In this document: piece by piece, positions 20,283 through 32,280 of the stretch
Layout: the number at the start of each line of letters is the position of its first letter
Position numbering within the stretch: position 1 is the first letter of the stretch
Assembly: GCA_905221605.1 (NCBI GenBank)
Contig: CAJNDS010002613.1
Location: 277,001-341,000 of the forward strand
Source: Symbiodinium natans
Taxonomy: Eukaryota > Sar > Dinophyceae > Suessiales > Symbiodiniaceae
Length of the DNA stretch: 64,000 nucleotides
Reading direction: 5' to 3'
Notes under the pieces: generated by a model
Databases searched by the model: none
Told to the model about the DNA's origin: nothing
Seen by the model: the letters and a program-made list of their open reading frames with translations, nothing else
Made by a program: the position numbers and the translations under genes

Positions 20283-22181
20283 ATGGGGTGCTCAGGAAGG
20301 GCAACTTTGCGCGTCTGTCTCCTGAGTTTGTGCTCTTGCTTTTTCCGGTTTGGTGCCAGTGGCAGAGTGATGCTGCACCAACTTGGGAGAGCACTCCAGG
20401 CAGAGGCTCGGCGGCTTAGTGAGATTGATCCTCAGAAAGACGAAGCCCTACGTGCCTGGTCGAGTGCCGTGGAGGCGTCACGTTGCTCGATGCTGTTACG
20501 CTCGCGTCTTCGGAGAGGGCCAGTTGTGGACATGGGGGATGCGTCCATGATCACGGCTTGGCTGCTGCGAGAAGGCCGAGTGGTGATCTCCTTAGGTGGA
20601 GGTGGAAGCCCCGAAAGCAGTCTTTCAGGATGGCCGGGTTTCATCGAGCTTGACAGAAGCACATCACTGGAAGCTCTGTTTCGCATGCTGGAGCAGCTCC
20701 AAATCGAGCCCAACCTTTTCTTGCAGGCATCGGTGCTGTTGGGGCAGGATGGGGCGGCTCGCCGCGGCGAGTTCGAGAGCCTACCCACGTTGCGTGACCA
20801 GTTCCGAGATGTACCGGTGCTGGGATCCTTGCTGACAGACAAAGGCCAGGAAGTGCCACATTGGATCCTCCCTTCCTTCCTTGCACCCCTCTTGCGGTCC
20901 TCCAATAACATGATGGTCGAGCTTCCTTGCTGGGCAGCTGGGGGTTGCACCTTCACTCCTAGGCCCCGGCTGGCCCTGGTCATGATTGTGAAGAACGAAG
21001 CCAGGCGAATCCGCGAAACTCTTGAGTCGACCTTAGGTGCGGTGGACTCAGCCGTGATCTTGGACACCGGATCCAGTGATGCCACGAAACAGATCTTGAG
21101 GAAAGCAGCCGCAGCCGCCGAGCTGCCACTAGAGATTCATGAGGAGCCCTTTGTCGACTTCGCCACAACACGAAATCGCGTGCTTCACTTGGCGGGCAAC
21201 AGGACTGAGTTTGTGTTGATGTTAAGTGGCGACGAGACGCTGAGGAACCCTGGTGAGCTCCGAACCTTTGTAAACCAGCGCTCTGGCTACTGCGGCGGCA
21301 CTGAGGATGTCTTCAACCTTCGTGTTTTCATGGGGCCGAAGGCATGGTACTGGTCCGAGAGGCTCTTACGAGCGGACAACCATGCCGGGCCAGGATGGCC
21401 AAATGCAAGCAACTCCACCTGGCGCTACGTGGGCGTGACGCATGAAGCCTACATCAACCCGATGCGGACTCTCAGCAATGATCTGTTCATCAATTATGTA
21501 GGAGACACGGACAAGTCCCAGCTGCCACCGCTCCGCAACGAGGTGGCTGGCAGTTTCTGGATTTCGCATGACGCGGAGAAGACTGCAGAACAGTCTCAAG
21601 CGCGCCTGCGCCAGGATGTCCAGTTATTGGAGGCTTTCTTGGATCGACGGGATGCGCATTCCGACCGCTGGCAATACACCAGGGCAATTTTCTATTTGGC
21701 TCAGTCACACCGCTCCCTAAGCAACTTAGATGTTGCCAAAGAGCTTTGGGAGCGATACTTAGCTTCGGACCTTTCACTTTGGCGTCAGTTCTCGTACCTT
21801 CGCTACGGCGCCCACCTTGGACTTGGGCAAGTATGTGCCCAGGCTGTGCATCTGTTTGGAAATGACGCAGCCCAGTGCAGCCATCATTTCCTCGAAGCTC
21901 ACCGCCTGTGTCCACGGGCAGAGCCATTGGTATATCTGGCGTTCATGCTCCCAGAAGGGAGCGCGGAGCGGATGAATGCGCTACAGAAGGCGGAAGGTGT
22001 CATGCCCCTTGAGGCGTCAACTGGCCACTGTGCAGTTTATGCTGAGCCTGCATTGTACCAAGAGATTCGCCCTATGATCTCGAAAGAGCAAGCACTACTG
22101 AGAAAAGTGGTGCTCATCCTTCTGGGACACGAGTTGTCATTCGGCCCATATTTTGCTTGGATACCCAAGAACGGGCTCTAA
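20283..22181 (+). CDS. Family 2-like glycosyltransferase, 632 residues, intronless
   Basis: Intact single-exon gene from ATG (20283) to TAA (22179-22181). Residues 8-24 are hydrophobic (LRVCLLSLCSCFF), suggesting a signal peptide or anchor and a secretory-pathway location. From about residue 230 a GT-A fold begins: LALVMIVKNEARRIRETLES, then VDSAVILDTGSSDATKQIL (UDP-sugar binding), FVDFATTRNRVLHLA, and LMLSGDETLRNP near residue 315, whose Asp could be the metal-binding DxD equivalent. This layout matches SunS/WcaA-like GT2 enzymes. The C-terminal third (from about 440) is helical with TPR-like pairs (RWQYTRAIFYLAQSHRSLSN). The acceptor is unknown. Lack of introns, unlike neighbouring genes, suggests origin by retroposition. 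Confidence 0.8.
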   Translation: MGCSGRATLRVCLLSLCSCFFRFGASGRVMLHQLGRALQAEARRLSEIDPQKDEALRAWSSAVEASRCSMLLRSRLRRGPVVDMGDASMITAWLLREGRVVISLGGGGSPESSLSGWPGFIELDRSTSLEALFRMLEQLQIEPNLFLQASVLLGQDGAARRGEFESLPTLRDQFRDVPVLGSLLTDKGQEVPHWILPSFLAPLLRSSNNMMVELPCWAAGGCTFTPRPRLALVMIVKNEARRIRETLESTLGAVDSAVILDTGSSDATKQILRKAAAAAELPLEIHEEPFVDFATTRNRVLHLAGNRTEFVLMLSGDETLRNPGELRTFVNQRSGYCGGTEDVFNLRVFMGPKAWYWSERLLRADNHAGPGWPNASNSTWRYVGVTHEAYINPMRTLSNDLFINYVGDTDKSQLPPLRNEVAGSFWISHDAEKTAEQSQARLRQDVQLLEAFLDRRDAHSDRWQYTRAIFYLAQSHRSLSNLDVAKELWERYLASDLSLWRQFSYLRYGAHLGLGQVCAQAVHLFGNDAAQCSHHFLEAHRLCPRAEPLVYLAFMLPEGSAERMNALQKAEGVMPLEASTGHCAVYAEPALYQEIRPMISKEQALLRKVVLILLGHELSFGPYFAWIPKNGL

Positions 22182-23778
22182 CTGTAAACGCTTGCGCGCG
22201 CGCGCGCCGCGTTTTTAGGGGGGCTCCTTGGCACGGGGGGCGACCCAAAGGTCTCGGTTCTTTGGCGGCCACAAGGGCGGGTAAAGGGGCGGAAGGAGAC
22301 GAGATGCTGGTCCGCTTGTTCTAGACGCCCTTTGGCTGGAAGCCGAGGCGACTTTTAGGGAACCTACCACAATATTCTAGGGCTGGTCTGGGCTTGCCAG
22401 TAGATTCGATTGCAGGTGCGACTGCTTCATGCCGTGGCCTTGGTCATGGAAGGGATGTGGGGGGGGGGGGGGGGGGTGGTGTTGCTCTGGATTATTCTGG
22501 ATCAGGGGTTTCTTCTTGGGAGCTTGTTGAACCAGGGATCCCATGGGGATCGTGAGAAGTTACCGCAACCCCTTACACAATTATGTGGTTGTCGGGATGA
22601 TGTCAACAAAGTGCATTCCTGCTGCCGTAGGGCGCCTGCGTTTGTGGGGAAAATATCTAGCGCAATCCAGAACCTCGAAGCTGAACTCCCAACCAAGTGT
22701 CTCTCTGACACACAAATAGCCGCGGTTTTGAGAGTAGGTTGCTCAGCTGCTTTTTGGGCTTCGCTTCCTCGTCCTCTATTGGTGTTCTGGTGACTAACTT
22801 GTTCGGACATTGTTCGGAGCAGAAGATGGCATGGCTATGCGAGGCTGGAAAGGACATGCCGCGATTTCGGTTCTCGGCCGTAATCACCGTGACCGATTGC
22901 AACAACCCGCCAGGTACACTACTGCCACGCAGCACTGCGACAAACGCAGCGAGCTCAGCAAAGTATGCAGGCAACCCACTGGTCGCTTAGCAGAAGCGTT
23001 TCATAGGTTAGGGTTCGGGTTTATGTGGGGTTAGCCACGCTAGAAGCACATCTGGGGTTTAGGGCTTAGGGATTCGGATGAATGGCCCCCCAAGATGAAC
23101 GGAACATCCCTGGCGTCACCGATGTCTGTAGGGCGACTCCCCAACAAATGAGAATCTCGCCATCCCGTGCCCAGGGACGAGGAAAGCTCCTTAGACAACC
23201 ACCTCCCCAACCCCAAAGATCTTGCCGGCCGTTTTCGATCGTCTTCGAGCTCAAGGTCGCAGATTCCGATGCTATTTCGTCTTGAGTCAGTATGATGATT
23301 ATTTCACCTTCCTTCAACTATATTGATCATGATGTATGCTGCCTATGCCGCTCCCTCGAACGGCATGATTACGGGATAAACAAATGAATATCCATTCTTG
23401 AATGAAAATTATGTACCTGTATGGGACCATCAAAGTCAGGAAGTCGTGGAACAGTTGACTAAACCTGTCGAGGCGCAAAGGGTCCCGACGCTCGACTAGT
23501 TATGAAAGATGCTTGGGGGTCGGCATGTCGCCTTGGGTTGGCAACAGCTCCTGAGGCAGGGCATGTACCACAGCCATACACGACTTTGAGGACCGCGCCC
23601 CCCGAGTAGGCGAAGTTAAGCCACTTACTCGTAGTTCTTGACTGGGTTTCATCGTAAGGTTCGTATTGCTTATAGCTCCTCTAATTGGTTGTGGCTATGA
23701 CTACGGCTAGTTGCTTGTGCTCTGCTCTTCTTGCTTCTCAATTCCTGTTCTGGCGTTCCTGAGCCACTTTGGGTGCAG
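22182..23778. other. No recognisable gene; poly-G and telomere-like remnants
   Basis: A GCGCGC run at 22193-22208, a run of about 20 G at 22458-22476 and a few degenerate TTTAGGG units at 23009-23070. No convincing reading frame. Confidence 0.5.
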
Positions 23779-25200
23779 GATTCCGTGGGCAAGAACTTCT
23801 ATGTGAAGTTGCCCAACAAAGAGACGGTTGAAGAGGATCGCTTGAAGTGGTGGACCGCTTCTCTCCTCGAATTTTCACACTGCTCCCCGAGCTGCCAGGA
23901 GATTCGTCACCCTGCCCTCCTTTGGAAAGAGTTCCCGCGCTCGAACTTGTACTTTTCGCCGCGCCGGCATGTTTCCAGACGTCGCAGGTTGAGCATACTT
24001 TAGCACAGATGTGGGCTCTACCGTTCTGAAGCCATGGGTCTTGCTAGGACTGGCCTGCGGCTAGATGACGAGGACGGTCTTGAGTGAGTTCAACTTGCAG
24101 ATGCCCAAGGCTTCAGCTAAAGTTGTCGAGGACTATGGGTCGTCGACCATAAAGTCCTGCAAGCGCCGCTGTGAATTGAGCAAGCGCGGTGCCAAGATGC
24201 TGAAGTGCCAAGAACAAAGCGTCCAGGGCACGCAAGGACGATGAGTATGACACGTGTTCTCTACCAAGAGAAGCAAGGTATCTGAGAATAGGATACAAGA
24301 GCGCAGTAGCATTGAGCTTGTGCAAGACGAGGCAATTCATATTGATAAGCAACAGATCCAGTGTGCAAGCCTCGCTTCTATCCAACCGCAGAGAGACGCT
24401 GTCCCAGTGAAAGATAGTCTGGAACATAAATGAATTATGACACGGTGTTCGCCATGTGCAATCATTCCATGAAGAAGTCCCTGTGTTCAGCGAGACGAGT
24501 TTTTTGCTTGCATTGATGGACAGGTCCTGTCAATGCTTCAGGTTTTCCAAGGCAAGAGCCTCGGAGAGGAGTGCCAACTTGCCAAAGGAAAGCCCCGCAA
24601 GCTCTGCTTTGTGCTTCTGTCCTCTTGCGGCATAATAGTAATAACAACAAGAGTAATGAAAATAAGAAGAAGAGTAATAGTAATAGTAATAGATAATAAT
24701 AGTAATAATCATCAGGATAATCGTAATAATGACATGAAGCACGAGGGTCTCCAAGCTTGTCCATCAGACTGAAGGCTTTTGGCCGGTGTGAGCGGTACAC
24801 AGATTGCGTCGCGACATCCTTGGTCGGCGCCTCGGGGCGCCTTTTTGCTGCTGGGGGGTGTGTGTGTGCCCCTAGAACGCGACAAGAAGTCCTACATGTG
24901 ATGTTTTTTTTTTGCTCACACACACACACGCATTCAGATCGAAGATGAGCTCTACGATGTTGTGGACTCAGACTTTTTGGATTGAGTTGCCTGTAAGCCT
25001 GTATTCAGGGTCACATCGGGCACTCAAGCATTACAGAAGCTTCAGGTATACATCAAGGAAGAGCCCCGTCCGCAGGACCGCACTGCGTTTGTGCTCGAAT
25101 GTGCCAGACATTGGTGGCCGGTTGTTGCGAAGTTCTGCTGCAGTCCTTCTTTTCCCAGGAGCCCCAGGACATAGCCTGGTGGATCATCTGGCAGCTTGTG
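23779..25200 (+). CDS. Candidate exons of an unidentified gene
   Basis: Exon-like pieces on the plus strand. One at 23779-about 23862 follows a TGGGTGCAG acceptor and reads DSVGKNFYVKLPNKETVEED then RLKWW. One at about 24944-24985 reads IEDELYDVVDSDFLD, an acidic stretch reminiscent of YL1/VPS72 N-termini but too short to assign. One from about 25009 reads VTSGTQALQKLQVYIKEEPR then PQDRTAFVLECARHWW. They may or may not belong together. Confidence 0.25.
24640..24735. repeat. AT-rich trinucleotide tract
   Basis: Imperfect AATAATAGTAATAG repeats, the same type as 17140-17430. Confidence 0.75.
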
Positions 25201-25768
25201 GTGCTAGCCGCGAGCTCAACCACTCAGCAAACTGTACATGTTGCTCCTTCCTCAGACGGTGGCGAAAGACATGTCTCACAAGATGCAATGCCTCTCAGCT
25301 GCGCCCTCTAGCTCGTAGCTTTCCCTAGACTGCATCAGGGATGGGCTTATTGCGACACGTTGCACGTGCATGGTCAGTCACAACCACGCCAGGGTTGCTT
25401 GTAAATTTACGTAACACCTTTGCGACTATGGCACTAGAGTCTCACTAATCATGCCATGGAATTAGTAGATGATAGCATGAGGTGCTCTTGCTGCTCATCT
25501 GCTGCCTGCTGTACGGGCCTGAAGCTCTTGTGTGGCTTCAAAACCCATGCTGCCTGCAAAGGGACTGTTCTTTTCTTGTTGGCTGTGCTGGTCAGTGCCC
25601 CTAAGGTTTGCTTTTTGCACTCGAGAGCAGAAGGCTGTGCAGTTCAGCATGCAACATACAACATGTGATGGAGTGCTGGAAGTGTGAACGGCATGCCGTG
25701 GCGAGCTTGCTTCATCGCTGTCATCTCTGTGATCGCTTGAGATGAGAGACAAGTTGAGGGAGAGTATA

Positions 25769-25877
25769 TGGGGTTTTCCGAAATTAGGGGTACCTCATTG
25801 GGGCGCGTATTATAATAAGGGGATCCTATTATTTGGGGATCTACATTCGGGGGCTCCCCTAGTTTCGAAAACCCCCA
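25769..25877. mobile_element. 109-bp TIR mini-element (family B)
   Basis: The termini pair as inverted repeats: TGGGGTTTTCCGAAATTAGG at the left and CCTAGTTTCGAAAACCCCCA at the right (about 22 bp, few mismatches). The interior has GGTACC, TTATAATAAGGGGATCC and TTTGGGGATC. The same interior, in the opposite orientation, occurs at 57361-57466 and 54515-54612. The right end CCCCCAG is immediately followed by an exon-like sequence. Confidence 0.75.
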
Positions 25878-25965
25878 GAATCAATGCGTCAGGAGCCTCA
25901 ACCTGTCGGGAGCCAAACGTCACAGCACTCACTGGAACCGACGTGACAGACGATCTGGATGTTCC
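25878..25965 (+). CDS. Candidate exon after a mini-element
   Basis: Reads INASGASTCREPNVTALTGT then DVTDDLDVP in frame, directly after the CCCCCAG end of the family B element. Protein-like composition (N-glycosylation-type NASG and NVT sites) is the only support. Family unknown. Confidence 0.3.
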
Positions 25966-28170
25966 GTAGGTTGAATACGTGCCACTGCTGCCACCCAAAA
26001 AGACCAGGCCAATGTGTGTGTGTGTGTGGACATGAGAAGTGAGGGTTCACATGCCCAACTTGCGGAAAACCGGAAGTTGTTTTTTCGGTTTGACTTCTCC
26101 GCTTGCTGCCTTGCAGGTTGGACATGTTCACAGATGCTGCTCTCGTGGAGAGGCCTGTCGATGGCACCAGGGGGGGGCGGGGGCCGCTTGTATCTGGGCA
26201 GAGTTGCTGGGAACAACGATGACTTGCTGGGCCGTGTGTGTGTGTGTGTGTGTGTGTGTGGACTCTTGTGTCGAGTGTCTGACTTCCTCCGTACGGGTAG
26301 GACCGGGCAGGATGCACGGTAACACGAAGTCGTGCTGCACTTCCTTGCCATCCCATGTACCTGCGCCTATTCTTGGTATGGCAACATTAAGTAATGCCAC
26401 TAGGGGGCAGCAAGGGGGAGAGCTGCAGAAGCAAGGCTAACAGAGCTGGCTTTGCGACCTAACAAGATTGCCATTTCCAGGAAGATTCAACGAAACCTGC
26501 TTTCTTCTATCGAAGTGCAGTCTAGCCGTGCTCTCTATGTATCTCTCTACCAGGGTTATGCCGAGCAGCTTCGGCACAGCTGACCTGACAGATGTGTTAA
26601 AAATCGCTTCGGAGGTGGCCTGGCTGCTGTGCCGATTGTGGTGTCCTCCTTATGTGAACTGCGACTCCATGGGTGGCCTCTGCAACTTTGCAGCACGCAC
26701 TCGCTCGACGTCATCTCTTGGATGTCACTTATATAGGTTGTGCGTGCGGCCGCCCGCCGTGGGAGCCCCATTGCTTCGCTCTGCCTCCCTTCTCGATCCT
26801 TCTCTCTCTCACTCTCTCTCTCTCTCTCTCTCGCTTTTTTTCTCTCTCAATGGCAAAATGGCAACCGTAGCAAGTGCCGTGAGAAGATCTCAGGGCTTGG
26901 GTGCCGCGAAGTGGTGCCGTTGTCGTCACGGAGGCGCTGGTTTGTGGTGGAGTTCCCTGTCATACGTAGGCACTTTGCAGGGACGTGGGCTGCGCCAGGC
27001 CATGCCGGGCAACGTGCATACCAGGCCTCTGAGCTGCAATGCTGCGGCCTGCTGCAGTCTTTCCATGCGCAGATGTCACACCGACAGGTCGGATGGAGGC
27101 CCCATGCCTCAAGTTGTCAACTTGCAGAACAGCCAATGAGGGAAGCGGTTAACACTTATGTTACAAATAGCTTGAGGTGGAAGGCTGGTGCCAGGAGACG
27201 TGTTGCTGACCATGCGCCAGAGCCTTGAACCTTGGAGACTGCATAGACTGCCAAATGGTTCAAAGTGTCCATCCGAGCCGACGGGCTGATGTTTGGCTGA
27301 CATTTGGCCGAGCATTCGAGCGCCGCTTTGCGCACCTTGTGAACCATGTTAGGTAGCGGAGGGGCTGTCAACGCCATCCATTGCACGGACGATGTGAAAG
27401 AGGCTCCCAAGACTTGGTAGCATCTGCGACTGGGAGGTGTCTGTCAACTTGTCCCAGAGCCACTCGCCTCTTCTTTTCACGTGCAGCACGTCAGATGACA
27501 TGGGTGCGACCTTTGGGCTCAAGCGCAAGTCGCTTCAGTAGTCCTATCTTCTGTACCCTTCGGCCAGGAACACGGTTGCGTCCCAGTTTCACAAGAGACG
27601 CGCAAGTCTAAGAGGTTTGGGAAGGATGGCATATGGAGAGAGAGGTCTTAGTAGGCTGGATCAAGCTATATCCTTGGGTCGCTTGGAGTGTAGAGGACTT
27701 GCCCCTGCAGGAGACATGCTTCGTCGCAGTCGCAGCTGCATGTGGCTGTGGCTGGCATCGCCCATGGCAATGTTCTGGCTGGTCTGGGCACCTGAGGCGA
27801 TTTTTGCTGATGGTTCCTGTGATTTGGGTAGTCACGGGTAGTCCCTGGCCCATTGCCAGATGCTCTCACAACCATGATCTTGGCTTCGGATGGTCTTGCA
27901 GCACTGGCTTTGGGTACGTTGTAGGATGAGTACCTTGAACTTTGTACCTTATCATCCGTGTTTTCTTGAGGGCGCGCGTGCCGGCACGTGTGCAATGTGC
28001 GCACTGTCCAACTCCGCTCCAAATTAGCCCTGCCGTGACTCGACAGCCGGCCCGCAGCGCACTCGAGCGCCCTTGCATGCGCAGCGCCACTTTCAAGTCG
28101 GAATGCCTATCCAGAGGCCTATAGGGAGCGCGTCCTGAGCAAACCCCGTAGCGAAGCTCATTGAATCCAA
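25966..28170. other. Microsatellite-bearing region without an assignable gene
   Basis: GT runs at 26012-26029 and 26237-26261 and a CT run at 26803-26835. Open frames up to 223 codons (26468-27139 plus) contain the CT run and look non-coding. No family motif seen. Confidence 0.4.
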
Positions 28171-29790
28171 GTGTCACACGCATCCACTGAGGGTTCGCCT
28201 CTCTCGCCGGTGGCCTTCAGCAAGCCCGACAGCGAGGACCCAGTTGCACGGGCCAAGCGCCTGTTGCTGGAGGCGGATGCTGTCTTCTTCGATGTGGACA
28301 GCTGCTTGCCTGAGCACACAATTGCATGTGAGGTGTGTTTTTCGAAGTGCCAGGAAAGCTAAGCCCAGCCCCAGGCACGGTGGTCACCACGGAGGGCATC
28401 GACCTGATCGGAAAATGTTTCGGCATCATGAAAGAGATTTCGGAGTTGACCCACAAAGCCATGGACGGGCACGTGAAGTTTCAGGCGAGGCATCGGATTG
28501 CGTGCAGCATGCCTGGTCCCAGTGAAACATTTCAGCACAGCCCAGGATGCCATGGCAGAGCGCCTGCAGCTCATGGCCGATCATGGCATGACGAAGGACA
28601 AGCTCGAGGAGTGTGTTAAGACCGAAGGCCAGGGAGTCACCCTCACGTCATTGTCAGCCTTTGCGAGACATATAGAATTCTACAATGGAGGATGACGGAG
28701 GTGAAAGGACGTTGCTTTGTGCGATCACTTGGCGCCGAAAACTGCCTGCGGTGACAGCTGCTTGTTTCAGGCGCGCCGCAGTGGTCGCCGGGCGTGCAAG
28801 AGGTGGTAAAGATGCTGCACAAGCAAGGAACGGACGTGCCTCGGCTGCACGGGTTGAAGCTATGAGGCTGCTGCATGTCGAGCAGCTGAGGTCTATCTAG
28901 TATCCGGAGGCTTCCAAAACATGATCAAGCCGATCGCGTGCCTTTCTGCAGACTGAAGTTGAACAGAGCGTTGAGATGCAACATGTGGACCTCTTTGCAC
29001 TTGCTCTGCGCCTGTCCCGACATTCTCAGAAGCTTCGAAGGCATGCAACGCGGTAGCAGAACGTGCTTGCAAGACACAGGCTGGAGCTACACATCCCTCA
29101 GAAGATGATCTATGCGCCACGCGGCGGCACACGCAAGCAAGATGTGTGAAGTGTTTGACGGCCATCGTTGGTGCATTTCTTGCCACGACGGCTTTGGCAT
29201 CAGGATTATCAGGGTCCTGGGCCCACCACTGCAGGAATGAGATTTTGTTCGATGAGAAGGGCAACTATGCTGGCTTCGACCGATCTGCTCCTACATCTGC
29301 TTCTGGCGGGAAGCCGAAAGTTTTGAAGATGATGATGCGCCATCACATTTAGCCTTCCAATTGGTTTCATGTCTTTCTTGAACCGCACGAGAACCTTCAA
29401 GCTTGCAAAAGAACCTGCTTGCTCGTCACTCCATATTCCATGGTAACCAGCTGCTGATCAGCCTGTTGGTGATGCTTGAACCTTCGGCCCGTGCTGGTGA
29501 AGCTGAGGAAGCGCAAGAAGGGCTACAAGACCATGATCATGTTCGGAGACGGAGCGACGGACCTTGACGCGCGGGCAAACGGACCTGCCAGCGCTTTCAT
29601 TGGGTATGGTGCCCCACGCTGCACGGAGACTTGCGTATACAATCGGGTCTTTGTGCACGGGCGTGGCAGCAGCAAAGATACGCACGACGACTCATTAAGG
29701 TGGTGTCCAGGTGCGATCGAAAGTGAAGAAGGGAGCGGACTGGTTGCTTGGCATTCAGTTGTGCTGGCATCTTCGATGAGGTTTTCAATT
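28171..29790 (+). CDS. PSPH: Phosphoserine phosphatase (multi-exon)
   Basis: HAD-superfamily enzyme that makes serine from phosphoserine. All family motifs occur in order. Exon 1 (28171-28300) ends LLLEADAVFFDVDS, with motif I DxD. Exon 2 (28375-28484) reads VVTTEGIDLIGKCFGIMKEI then SELTHKAMDGHVKFQ. Exon 3 (28546-about 28633) reads DAMAERLQLMADHGMTKDKL then EECVK. Exon 4 (28771-28835) reads WSPGVQEVVKMLHKQGTD. Exon 5 (28891-28935) is motif II, VYLVSGGFQNMIKPI. Exon 6 (29235-about 29327) reads NEILFDEKGNYAGFD and GGKPKVL with the motif III Lys. Exon 7 (29508-29608) reads KTMIMFGDGATDLDA and SAFIGYG. Exon 8 (about 29711-29790) reads VRSKVKKGADWLL. Exons 1 and 2 appear to use GC donors. The start codon is not seen. 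One short exon between 5 and 6 may be missing. Confidence 0.85.
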
Positions 29791-32280
29791 CATCAGGATA
29801 GAAGGCCGAACAACCGTCCCTTCTGCTCAGGTTCATCACCAGCTTCCAGGAGATACTGGATGCTTGACTGAAAGCAACATGATGCTTGCAGCCTTGCACC
29901 AGTGACATGTGGCCACTGAGGATGTGCTGCCAAAAGGCACTGACTTATGATTTAGCTATATCTGGGTGAGCCGTGGGCTTTCCACTCTAGTCCTTGCAAA
30001 AGAGCAAGGGAGCAACAGAAACTTCTTGCCCTCGAGAGAACTTGCTCCGAGCGGTGCTGTTCCCACAGCCAATCCAAGAGTTTTGCCCTGCGCGGTGCGG
30101 GCGGAGTGTTTTTTGCTCTATTCTGACAAGAATGGGCTTCTCAACGTACGTAAGGCCGCCGCACCGACCTTCATCACTACCGTTTGAGTAGGGGCCGCAA
30201 CGGCCCCGATGTTTCATGAAAGCGATAGCCTCTTTTGAAGGAGGCGCCGGGCCACTGAGGCGTATGAAGGAAGGGTGGCTTTTGTTTCAGTGTCAGAGGA
30301 GAAAAGTTGAAGAAGCCTTGGCCCTTAAAGTCTAGAGTCGTAGAGTAGGTAGTATTGGAATCCCTTTTTGGATCCCAAAAGTTAACCTCCCCTGGGATAC
30401 TGGACAACAACTAAGGGGTGTTAGAGTGATCTTGGCGTTCTTTGTCCCACCACACCTCTGTTTCCGATGACTCGCCCCTGTGCGAGGTTGTTGGGACGTG
30501 CCGGCTCGATCCTGAGAACGTATGTATGTGTGCAAGAAGCCACGCCTCAGCCTACCTCAGCTAAGGGTCGGTCAAACGATCGACATGGAAGTGCGGGCCC
30601 CCACAAGTGCAGACCAACAAACGGGGTCCACGTGGTTGAGTGACCTGTGACACGGAAGCACATGGTGTCAGTCAAGATACCGGTTCTCGGGCAGAGACTG
30701 GGGAAGCCTGACGAGAATGTGTTGAACTGGCCAAAAGACGTGCTGTCATGCCAGTGTTCCTCATCTGCTTAGGTCCTGCGAGCCCGAACCTTTGGGGAGT
30801 ACAGCTGCTCTCGGCCGCAACCTGATGAGTTCCCTCACATCGAGGCACAGTCTGTCCTTCCCCGCACAGCGTGTTTGTAATCTGTCCATTCCATGAAGCT
30901 GTGTGCTTCGCCAAGTGCATGCAGTTGTGCCAGGTGACCATGGACAGACCGGAGGATGTGGAAAAGGCCTCCCATCTTTGCGTTTTTTCGTATGTCGAAG
31001 TCGTAAGCTGGTTTACCATGCCGAGTCCTCTATTGTTGGGCTGCAACGGATGGGAGTTGATGCTGGCATTGTTATGTAATAAGAATGCCCTGAAGATAAG
31101 ACAACCCACAATTCCCCTAAGAGGCTGGGAATGTAGACCAGAATCAGCCTTTGCAAAGGCAGACATGTTCAAATAGTCTTAATTTGAGATGAATTTGAGT
31201 ATGGGTTTGTGTTTGTGCTTGTGAGGTTTTGTTTGTATTAGTTTGAGTTTGAGTTTGTAAGTGAGTTTGTGTTTACGTTTTGTTTTGTATTTGAATTCAT
31301 ACACACACACATATATATATATATGTATATATGATTTCATAAGCCATTTAGCAATTGCGAGTTACAACATGCTGATGAAGTTACAAAATAGGAAGTCGAG
31401 TGGAAAATTATCCATTGTCGCATTTATTTATGGTAATATCGATAACCTGCAGTGGTGCAAGTAGCTAAAAGGTAGTGAATTAGCCCATGTAGTGGACCGA
31501 CGTGTGTGGAGGTAGCCCTGCCAACCCACAAGAAGGCACGAGTACCGTTGCAATCAATTCGCGAGATCGGCTATCACTGGTGCCTCTTTGCATCATGTCC
31601 CCTCATCAGTTTGAATGCCAGCAGGGACCTGACGTGCTGGTTGAAAGGGCATGATTGTACCCGCCGCCGAGCACAAGCTGTTGCAGCTAGATGTCCGTTA
31701 GCTGCTAATTGCCGTGGCCCGGAGCTCTTTGAAAGGGAGGCCAGCCGCGCCTCGTGTTGCGAGCTGGGAATGTTGATCTGGATCAAGCTGCCAGGGCAGG
31801 GTTCCGCTGATACATCTAGGAGTCCACAGTTGTCATCAGGCTCGGGGCCATTCGCAACATGCTGCGGACGCTCACAATCACTTTGTGGATAGCTGCCTGC
31901 AGCAATTGGATCTACAAGTTTCCCTCTGCAAAGGAGCCGTTGCTGTGACAGGCAGAGCGAGACAGAGAGCACTCACATGGTCCCAGGTGTCAGGCAAGCT
32001 TAGCATCTAAAACTGAGTAGTAGGAGCGAGTGGTGCAGAAAAGGCCACAGGTGATTTCAGAGAGGCACTTGCGGAGCCCAGTGTGCTCTGAGGCTTCTGG
32101 ACAGATTATCAAGCCGAAAGACCTGGCAACTCGTCAGAATTTGGCCCTAAATCTGGCAGAGGGCCTCTGTGTCTGGGTTCATGGCTCAGGGTGTAGGGAG
32201 TGTTTTTGAACGTCAAAATCTGCGAGAGGCATCGGGCGGCACATTAAGATTCCTGCACATGTCGAACCCTAAACCCTAAG
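29791..32280. other. No assignable gene
   Basis: Contains a GTTTGAGTTT-like low-complexity stretch (31180-31290) and a short TA run (31310-31330). Frames at 30672-31172 minus and 31506-31892 plus are open but show no recognised motif. Confidence 0.4.

Noticed and set aside
27504-27520. TTTGGGCTCAAG as a spliced-leader relic
   Set aside because: Only the last few bases match and the upstream sequence does not resemble the leader.
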